DNA of 8,094 nucleotides from Rikenella microfusus. GTDB lineage: Bacteria; Bacteroidota; Bacteroidia; Bacteroidales; SZUA-534. The translations under genes and the position numbers were made by a program. Of the stretch, positions 1 through 5,197 are shown in pieces (the stretch's first letter is position 1; every line of letters begins with the position of its first letter). Below the pieces are notes generated by a model. It was not told the origin of the DNA and made no database searches. It was given only the letters and a program-made list of their open reading frames with translations. The stretch lies in the NCBI GenBank assembly GCA_020719105.1, contig DYQV01000106.1:1-8094 (forward strand). The letters run 5' to 3'.

Positions 1-54
1 TGAACAAGTAAAAAAAAGGTTACTATTCAGTAATAAAAAAATACGATTAAAAAT

Positions 55-189
55 GCCACAGATTCACAGATTAAATCAAAAAAATAATTTACTCAGATCG
101 TTCGCTTCGCTCAATTTTATTCGCAAAGCAAATAATCTGAGTAATTCTTGTCATCAATTTGGAAATTTTTAAATCTGTGAATCTGTGGC
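55..189. repeat. Nested palindromic repeat (REP/MITE-like)
   Basis: The outer arms GCCACAGATTCACAGATT (55-72) and AATCTGTGAATCTGTGGC (172-189) are perfect 18-base inverted repeats. An inner pair, TTACTCAGAT (89-98) and ATCTGAGTAA (135-144), is a perfect 10-base inverted repeat within them. The apex contains TTCGCTTCGCTCA (101-113). No open frame of convincing composition crosses it. Two nested stems about 135 bases long fit a dispersed palindromic element or a small non-autonomous mobile element. Arms of the form 'cagattcacagatt' are, from general memory, frequent in intergenic DNA of many bacteria. No target-site duplication was identified, so the class is uncertain. Confidence 0.65.
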
Positions 190-314
190 TATTCCTTTTA
201 TTTCAAATACCTGTATCGTTACAAAAAATGAAAATCGATACCTAAAGAATCGGGTTAAACAAGAATGGTGCAAATCCGATTACTTGAATATTGATAATTG
301 TTTATTTGGTATTG

Positions 315-344
315 TCCGCCAATTGGCGGATTGTTTTAGTTTTT
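315..344 (+). terminator. Palindrome plus T-runs, possible terminator or attenuator
   Basis: TCCGCCAATTGGCGGA (315-330) is a perfect 16-base palindrome that can fold as a six-pair G+C-rich stem with an AATT loop. It is followed at once by TTGTTTTAGTTTTT (331-344), an interrupted T-run. This is the usual look of an intrinsic terminator on the + strand. It would end transcription entering from the left, before the proposed dxs promoter. Palindromes of this kind also occur as dispersed repeats, so the role is not certain. Confidence 0.45.
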
Positions 345-370
345 GGGAGGTGAGTAGTTACAATAATTTT

Positions 371-378
371 TATATTTG
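371..378 (+). promoter_or_regulatory. Candidate Bacteroidota -7 promoter element for dxs
   Basis: TATATTTG matches the Bacteroidota primary sigma factor -7 consensus TAnnTTTG at every fixed position. A TTTG that could serve as the -33 element lies at 342-345, but the 25-base spacer is a little longer than usual. Transcription would start near 385, leaving a leader of roughly 18 bases before the ATG at 403. If so, the in-frame TTG at 376 lies upstream of the transcript and cannot be the start codon. Confidence 0.45.
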
Positions 379-402
379 TACTCTTATTTGTTTGAGCAGG
401 GT

Positions 403-2352
403 ATGAAACAGGCAGCAGGGAAATTGCTTTCCACCATCAATTCACCGGACGATTTAAAGAAGCTTTCGAGTCTCGATTTGATTCCTTTGTGCAATGAATT
501 GCGTCAGTATATTATTGACGTGGTTTGCGAGCATCCAGGCCATTTTGGGGCAAGCCTTGGTGTGGTGGAATTATCGGTTGCCTTGCATTATGCTTACAAC
601 ACACCTTACGATCAAATTGTATGGGATGTGGGCCATCAGGCTTACGGACACAAAATATTAACCGGCCGCCGCGACCGTTTTCATACCAACCGCCGATTAA
701 ATGGAATCAGCGGCTTTCCGAACCGGTTCGAAAGTGTTTACGATCCGTTTGGGGTGGGACATTCTTCCACTTCCATTTCGGCGGCATTGGGATTAGCCGT
801 GGCATCGAAACTTAAAAAAGAACCCGAGCGGCATGTAGTAGCCGTTATTGGCGATGGCGCGTTAACCGGAGGTCTGGCTTTTGAAGGGTTAAACAATGCC
901 GGAGTACAAAAAGCCAACTTGCTGGTAATACTCAACGATAACGACATGGCCATTGACCCCAACGTGGGAGCCTTTAAAGAATACCTGGTTGACATTGCCA
1001 CCTCGCATGCCTACAATAAATTAAAAGACGATGTGTGGAATATTTTGGGTAAGATGAACCGTTTTGGTCCCAACACCCAAGCATTGATTCAAAAAATTGA
1101 CCATGGCATAAAGGCCATTTTAATGAAGCAGGGCAATTTTTTTGAATCGATGAATTTTCGGTATTTTGGACCGGTAGATGGCCACGATGTGGTTTACCTG
1201 ACTAAGGTACTCGAGGACCTGAAAAAAATTCCGGGACCCAAATTGCTTCATATTAAAACCATTAAGGGGAAAGGATTCAAACAAGCTGAACTCAACCAAA
1301 CTACTTGGCATGCACCCGGACCGTTCGATAAAGAAACCGGTGAATTGATTATCAGTAAAACTGACAAACCCATTCCACCCCGGTTTCAGGATGTGTTTGG
1401 CGAAACGTTGTTAGAATTGGCTCTACTAAACGAGAAAATTGTGGGCATAACACCGGCTATGCCTTCGGGTTGCAGTTTAAACATAATGATGGAGGCATTA
1501 CCCGACCGCACTTTTGATGTTGGGATTGCAGAGCAACATGCTGTAACTTTCTCAGCCGGAATGGCGGCACAAGGCCTTGTGCCGTATTGCAACATCTATT
1601 CCACTTTTATGCAACGGGCCTACGATCAAGTGATACACGATGTGGCGTTGCAACGACTGAATGTGGTTTTTTGCCTCGACCGCGGTGGGTTGGTGGGCGC
1701 CGATGGCCCTACGCACCATGGGGCTTATGATATTGCTTATATGCGGTGTGTCCCTAATATGGTTGTGGCTGCTCCCATGGATGAAATAGAGCTGCGTAAC
1801 ATAATGTTTACGGCACAACAAAACAACATGGGTCCCATCTCAATCCGGTATCCGCGTGGACGTGGAAATACAACCGACTGGAAAAAACCGTTTGAAAAAC
1901 TAGAGATTGGCAAAGCCCGGACTTTGCGCCAGGGTAAAGATATTGCCATTCTAACCATAGGAAACACAGGGCTTTTTGTGCTACAAATTGCCAAAGAACT
2001 TCAAGTGGCTGGAATTGATTATGCCCATTACGATATGCGTTTTGTAAAGCCACTGGATGAAGATTTGCTGCATGAAATTTTTAAAACCTTTGATAAAGTA
2101 ATTACCATTGAAGATGGAACATTGATGGGCGGTTTTGGCAGTGCCATACTGGAATTCATGTCAGAGAACTCCTATTCGGTACCTTTGAAACGATTGGGAA
2201 TTCCCGATATTTTTGTTGAACAAGGAACTCCTGAAGAATTGCAGGCGCTTTGCGGTTATGGACCGCAAGGCATATTTAATACTGTATCGCAATGGATTCA
2301 ATCCACAAAAATTATTCATAAAACACGAATACCAAGTAAGATTTCGCATTAA
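403..2352 (+). CDS. dxs: 1-deoxy-D-xylulose-5-phosphate synthase
   Basis: This cytoplasmic, thiamine diphosphate-dependent enzyme condenses pyruvate with glyceraldehyde 3-phosphate to 1-deoxy-D-xylulose 5-phosphate, the first step of the MEP isoprenoid pathway; the product also feeds thiamine and pyridoxal synthesis in many bacteria. The 649-residue protein is full length. Visible motifs are the substrate-binding His region HPGHFGASLG (44-53, H47), WDVGHQAYGHKILTGRRD (74-91), the ThDP/Mg2+ motif starting GDG (150-152) and running to NDND (178-181), FGPVDGHD (255-262), the catalytic glutamate in IAEQHAV (E377), DRGGLVGADGPTHHG (426-440) and a transketolase C-terminal domain from about 510. ATG 403 is preferred over the in-frame TTG 376 because family homology begins there (LLSTINSPDDLKKLS) and the TTG lies inside the promoter-like element. 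No clear Shine-Dalgarno is present, which is normal for the phylum. The gene stands alone and converges with the sensor genes. Confidence 0.97.
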   Translation: MKQAAGKLLSTINSPDDLKKLSSLDLIPLCNELRQYIIDVVCEHPGHFGASLGVVELSVALHYAYNTPYDQIVWDVGHQAYGHKILTGRRDRFHTNRRLNGISGFPNRFESVYDPFGVGHSSTSISAALGLAVASKLKKEPERHVVAVIGDGALTGGLAFEGLNNAGVQKANLLVILNDNDMAIDPNVGAFKEYLVDIATSHAYNKLKDDVWNILGKMNRFGPNTQALIQKIDHGIKAILMKQGNFFESMNFRYFGPVDGHDVVYLTKVLEDLKKIPGPKLLHIKTIKGKGFKQAELNQTTWHAPGPFDKETGELIISKTDKPIPPRFQDVFGETLLELALLNEKIVGITPAMPSGCSLNIMMEALPDRTFDVGIAEQHAVTFSAGMAAQGLVPYCNIYSTFMQRAYDQVIHDVALQRLNVVFCLDRGGLVGADGPTHHGAYDIAYMRCVPNMVVAAPMDEIELRNIMFTAQQNNMGPISIRYPRGRGNTTDWKKPFEKLEIGKARTLRQGKDIAILTIGNTGLFVLQIAKELQVAGIDYAHYDMRFVKPLDEDLLHEIFKTFDKVITIEDGTLMGGFGSAILEFMSENSYSVPLKRLGIPDIFVEQGTPEELQALCGYGPQGIFNTVSQWIQSTKIIHKTRIPSKISH

Positions 2353-2482
2353 GGCTCTCCGCATTGAATTTCTAATTTTGACTCAATCATGCATTGAAAG
2401 CAGATTCTGTGGTAAAAATTTAAAATAGATCTGCGATAACTTATCCCGTTTTGAGAATAATACAGTTGTTTTGTCCTAACCC

Positions 2483-2502
2483 GGATTATTCATTAATAAT
2501 CC
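2483..2502. repeat. Short stem-loop (8-base arms)
   Basis: GGATTATT (2483-2490) and AATAATCC (2495-2502) are perfect inverted repeats around a four-base loop, CATT. The stem is A+T-rich and there is no T-run on either side. It may be the left end of the palindrome cluster or a weak transcription stop downstream of dxs. Confidence 0.5.
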
Positions 2503-2510
2503 TGACGATT

Positions 2511-2563
2511 TAGCTACACCTCAATATTGGGAGAAAAAATAATCCCAATTTTGGGTGTAGCTA
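2511..2563. repeat. Long hairpin (about 21-pair stem)
   Basis: TAGCTACACC (2511-2520) pairs perfectly with GGTGTAGCTA (2554-2563). Inside it, CAATATTGGGA (2522-2532) pairs with TCCCAATTTTG (2543-2553) with one mismatch; the base at 2521 is unpaired and the loop is the 10 bases 2533-2542. This is the strongest single hairpin in the region. Because it lies between convergent genes it could stop transcription from either side, but the A+T-rich run is in the loop, not after the stem, which argues for a repeat element. Confidence 0.65.
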
Positions 2564-2582
2564 TCCCGATGTAAAATCGGGA
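2564..2582. repeat. Stem-loop directly abutting the long hairpin
   Basis: TCCCGAT (2564-2570) and ATCGGGA (2576-2582) form a perfect seven-pair stem around GTAAA. It begins on the very next base after the long hairpin ends, so the two would stack in a folded transcript or single strand. The bases that follow, GGGGTTTA, contain only three Ts, too few for a convincing terminator. Confidence 0.55.
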
Positions 2583-2595
2583 GGGGTTTACTTGC

Positions 2596-2605
2596 GTGAG
2601 CTCAC
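2596..2605. repeat. Perfect 10-base palindrome
   Basis: GTGAGCTCAC reads the same on both strands, with no loop. It lies between the hairpin group at 2483-2582 and the nested palindrome at 2617-2685. On its own it could occur by chance; it is listed because it is part of a dense cluster. Confidence 0.35.
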
Positions 2606-2616
2606 TTTGTTCGGTT

Positions 2617-2685
2617 CCCGCTTTGCTACCCAACACCCATCGCACATTCATACCTTTCGCTGTGCTCAGGTATGAATAAAGCGGG
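2617..2685. repeat. Nested palindromic repeat
   Basis: The outer arms CCCGCTTT (2617-2624) and AAAGCGGG (2678-2685) enclose the inner arms TTCATACCT (2647-2655) and AGGTATGAA (2668-2676), all perfect. The apex, TTCGCTGTGCTCA (2656-2668), differs at only two of 13 positions from the apex of the nested repeat upstream of dxs (101-113). The shared nested plan and apex suggest that the two belong to one family of palindromic elements with different arms. Confidence 0.55.
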
Positions 2686-2722
2686 CTAATACTATATTCT
2701 CAACTCAAAGTATAAAAAGTTG

Positions 2723-5113
2723 TTATTTAATGGCACGCATTTCAGTTGCCAGTTTTTCTTCCATTTCTTTTTCCTTAGTACGATCAACCGCCATTAAAAT
2801 AACTATGGGTTGCATACGGTCGCGATGTATTACTTTGTAGGTTTCAACTAACCAAGTCTCCTTATTTCGTAAATTGATAAATTGTTTGCGTTTGCCGTAT
2901 CCATTTTGAACCATTTTTGTCCAAAACTCTGTAAACTCCTTTCGGGAATCATTATCCTGAGTAATAACCGCATCGTAATATTTACCGCGCAAATTTTCAA
3001 GATTAGCTCCATACACAGAGCTCATTGGAATACTTAAGTCAATAATCCTTCCATCCATATCAAGTTCAGCCAGCATTATACTTGACTTCATTCCTTTAAT
3101 GTAGGAATTTAGGGTTTCTTCCCTTTTTGCTGACTCTTCCTGAGTGGCCTGCATCTCTTCCAGATTTTGTCTCATCTCCTCTTCATGCTGCGCCAAAATA
3201 TCAGCTTGCTCCTGCGACTGCTCTAATAATTTAGTGGTGCGCACGGTTGTATTAACACTTGATATTACTGAGGCTATGTTTTCGCTCAACTTTTCAACAA
3301 ATTCAATTTGATGGGGCTCAAAACGATGGTATGACAATAATTCAAAAATACCTAACGGCACATCATTAATTCTTATTGGAATAATTAACAGGTTACGGGG
3401 CCTTTCTTTTTCTTGCATTCCGGGCGACAGCATTACATAACTGGCTGGAATATCCTCCAGAAAAATTGTTTTATTCTCTTCAACGGCTCTTCCAAGTAAT
3501 TCCTGCCCTGAAAGAACTGTTTTTGTTAACATTACTTGCTTGCCATAGGCAATGGCTGTTTTCAACTCAAATTCAACCTGTTCGTTAAATTCGTTTCCAA
3601 TTTGCTGGCTTATAAACATGGCTCCTTGGGCCGCATTGAGATATTCAATTAGGCTTTTTGTCACATTAAAGGTGAATTTACTCATGTCATCGTTATGCTG
3701 CCGGATAATTTCACCAAAACTGGCCAACCCATGAGTAACCCAATTCCGTTTTTCATCTTCAATCCTCTTTTTTTCTTCCTCAGAATGGGCATTAATAAGT
3801 CTTTCCTGCATGGTCAACAGCGATTTACCAAGCAAATCGCTCTCACTTAACATCTCATAATGCACATCGAGTCGCCCTTTGCCAATTTCCTGAGCAAAAT
3901 ATGTTGCCGCCTTTAGACCATCGGTTAAAACAAACATTGCCTCAGTCATATCACTTATTTCATCTTTTATTGGCGAAGTGGCTACCACTTCAATATTCTG
4001 AATTTCTCCTTTTGCAATTAATTGCAATTGTTGGGTGGCTTTTAGTAAGGGTTTTGTAATGGAATTTGAAATACCCATAATTATAAAAGAAATAATAATT
4101 AATCCTATGAGCCCAATAAATAAAGCAAATGTAAAGGTTCGGTTTGTTCCCTCATAAAGTTTCGATATTGGAACTGAAATACCAAGCGACCAAGGAGTTT
4201 TACTTTGTCCTATGTTCAGGGGTTTTAAATAAAACATACTTTTATTCCCCGTTTGTGGTTCATTGGCAATAAAGTGGATGTTTTTCCCTTCTAAAACAGA
4301 TTCTGACACATTAAACCCGTTTTCAATTTCAGGGGCATAAACTGAAAAAGGCAATCCTAAAAATAGTGAATCCGGGTGGGCGAGAAAATTTCCTTCGTGA
4401 GTAAGAATATAAACCCTACCTTCGTCCATAGGTTTCATCTGCGAAAATAGTTTCTGCATTTTCGACATGGGGGCATCAATACCAACCACTCCTATAAAAC
4501 GGTTCTCATTAATGATTGGAAAAACCAAATTGGTTTGCAGAATGGAATCATCGTTATTATTGTATGAATAATAATAAGGCTCCACAACAGTAAAAACTGG
4601 ATCATTTTTTACCCGGGTATAAACTTTCCCACTAAAAACTTCCGTTGGATTTTGCTCTATGTAATTGCTTAACTGAACTTTTCCATTCTCTCTATAATAA
4701 ACGTAACGAAAATTACCTAAAATCGTACTTCCCTCTTGGTTACTATACTTTGAGTCCAAATTATCGATACTGTTTGCTTCGCAAATAGCCCAAACCGATA
4801 AAAAGTCATCGTTCTTCTTCAAAACATCTTCCAATATTTTTGACAAAGTAGCTCTGCGATCCGCTTCAGGAATTTTATCGTACTGCGAAAAAGCATCGGC
4901 TAACACTTGAGCCACATTCAAATAGGAAATTAGCTTTTGTTCGGTTTGGTTCGCTATTTCAATAGTTTTTGCCTGCAGTATTTTTTGTGAATTTTCCGTT
5001 GAAAAATTGCGCAGGGTAAGCGAAATATAAACCATTGCGGCAACAAACACCAGAATTGTGGTTCCAAGCACAAAAAATAACATTTTGCCATTAATCTTAA
5101 GCTTCATTTTCAT
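2723..5113 (-). CDS. Membrane sensor: Cache-HAMP-GAF-coiled coil-PAS, no output domain
   Basis: This 796-residue receptor is probably an inner-membrane signal sensor. Residues 10-33 form a membrane anchor and 35-322 an extracytoplasmic double-Cache-like domain (IGVVGIDAPMSKMQKLF at 207-223, then YILTHEGNFLAHPDSLFLG at 235-253, the usual Cache ending). A second membrane segment is at 325-347 and HAMP at about 348-402, followed by a second HAMP-like stretch (IGKGRLDVHYE, 410-420). A GAF domain lies at about 460-620 (LLIIPIRINDVPLGIFELLS), a Glu/Gln-rich coiled coil at 622-670 and a PAS/PAC domain at about 672-780 (ETWLVETYKVI). The protein stops 16 residues later. No kinase, cyclase, phosphatase or chemoreceptor tip is present. 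It follows the 921-residue paralogue after 84 bases and is probably cotranscribed with it. ATG 5113 was taken as the start; ATG 5107 is an in-frame alternative. The signal sensed is unknown. Confidence 0.85.
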   Translation of the reverse strand: MKMKLKINGKMLFFVLGTTILVFVAAMVYISLTLRNFSTENSQKILQAKTIEIANQTEQKLISYLNVAQVLADAFSQYDKIPEADRRATLSKILEDVLKKNDDFLSVWAICEANSIDNLDSKYSNQEGSTILGNFRYVYYRENGKVQLSNYIEQNPTEVFSGKVYTRVKNDPVFTVVEPYYYSYNNNDDSILQTNLVFPIINENRFIGVVGIDAPMSKMQKLFSQMKPMDEGRVYILTHEGNFLAHPDSLFLGLPFSVYAPEIENGFNVSESVLEGKNIHFIANEPQTGNKSMFYLKPLNIGQSKTPWSLGISVPISKLYEGTNRTFTFALFIGLIGLIIISFIIMGISNSITKPLLKATQQLQLIAKGEIQNIEVVATSPIKDEISDMTEAMFVLTDGLKAATYFAQEIGKGRLDVHYEMLSESDLLGKSLLTMQERLINAHSEEEKKRIEDEKRNWVTHGLASFGEIIRQHNDDMSKFTFNVTKSLIEYLNAAQGAMFISQQIGNEFNEQVEFELKTAIAYGKQVMLTKTVLSGQELLGRAVEENKTIFLEDIPASYVMLSPGMQEKERPRNLLIIPIRINDVPLGIFELLSYHRFEPHQIEFVEKLSENIASVISSVNTTVRTTKLLEQSQEQADILAQHEEEMRQNLEEMQATQEESAKREETLNSYIKGMKSSIMLAELDMDGRIIDLSIPMSSVYGANLENLRGKYYDAVITQDNDSRKEFTEFWTKMVQNGYGKRKQFINLRNKETWLVETYKVIHRDRMQPIVILMAVDRTKEKEMEEKLATEMRAIK

Positions 5114-5197
5114 GGGTCGATATTTTTTTCAAATTGAACGTTACCTCTTAAATTACAATTCAACAGTTAAAATTTAATCGCTTTTCATCACGATGGG

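Larger units (their letters stand above)
190..402 (+). other. Non-coding leader region upstream of dxs
   Basis: This AT-rich stretch separates the nested repeat from dxs. It holds two weak inverted pairs (GTATCG 213-218 with CGATAC 236-241, and AATCGG 248-253 with CCGATT 276-281), a strong 16-base palindrome (315-330) and a promoter-like -7 element (371-378), the latter two listed separately. The only frame through it starts at a GTG inside the repeat arm and has no recognisable protein character, so it is treated as non-coding. No complete riboswitch was recognised. Confidence 0.5.
2353..2722. other. Convergent intergenic region rich in inverted repeats
   Basis: This stretch of about 370 bases separates the stop codons of dxs (+) and the 796-residue sensor (-). 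No gene was recognised. The first 130 bases hold only a weak pair, GCAGAT (2400-2405) with ATCTGC (2429-2434), and a short direct repeat GCATTGAA (2361-2368 and 2391-2398). The following 200 bases hold five stronger inverted repeats, listed separately. None is followed by an obvious long T-run in either direction, so a classical intrinsic terminator for either gene is not evident, although the stems could still stop transcription from both sides. Confidence 0.6.

Noticed and set aside
1..54. A gene end at the left edge, since the window opens with TGA
   Set aside because: With no sequence to the left, a stop codon cannot be told from chance. The following bases are AT-rich with only a weak five-pair stem (20-33).
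263..277. GAATGGTGCAAATCC, similar to the junction segment of cobalamin riboswitches
   Set aside because: The B12 box and the conserved CCCGC-containing segment that should follow are absent, and dxs is not a normal target of that riboswitch. A short chance match is more likely.
376..402. TTG at 376 as the start of dxs, adding nine residues
   Set aside because: The TTG is part of the TATATTTG element and would lie before the transcript start. The extra residues are outside the family homology, whereas ATG 403 fits the usual N-terminus.
185..406. A 73-codon open frame upstream of and overlapping the start of dxs
   Set aside because: It begins at a GTG inside the arm of the nested repeat, runs across the 315-330 palindrome and the promoter-like element, and its translation resembles no protein family. 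It is best explained as chance.
738..2364. Several - strand open frames of 63-89 codons opposite dxs
   Set aside because: They lie wholly or almost wholly within the strongly conserved dxs coding sequence, have no recognisable protein features, and are shadows of its codon pattern.
2213..2428. A + strand 71-codon frame overlapping the end of dxs
   Set aside because: Most of it is dxs read in another frame, and the tail enters non-coding DNA. It shows no domain or credible start signal.
2511..2582. The two abutting hairpins as a standard bidirectional intrinsic terminator
   Set aside because: The stems are strong, but neither direction has a T-run directly after a stem; the A-rich run is in the loop. 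Termination is possible but the classical signature is missing.
5114..5197. A separate promoter for the 796-residue sensor in the 84-base gap
   Set aside because: On the - strand TCAATTTG is one base off the -7 consensus, but no clear -33 partner at proper spacing was found and the stretch is A+T-rich. Cotranscription with the upstream gene is the simpler reading.
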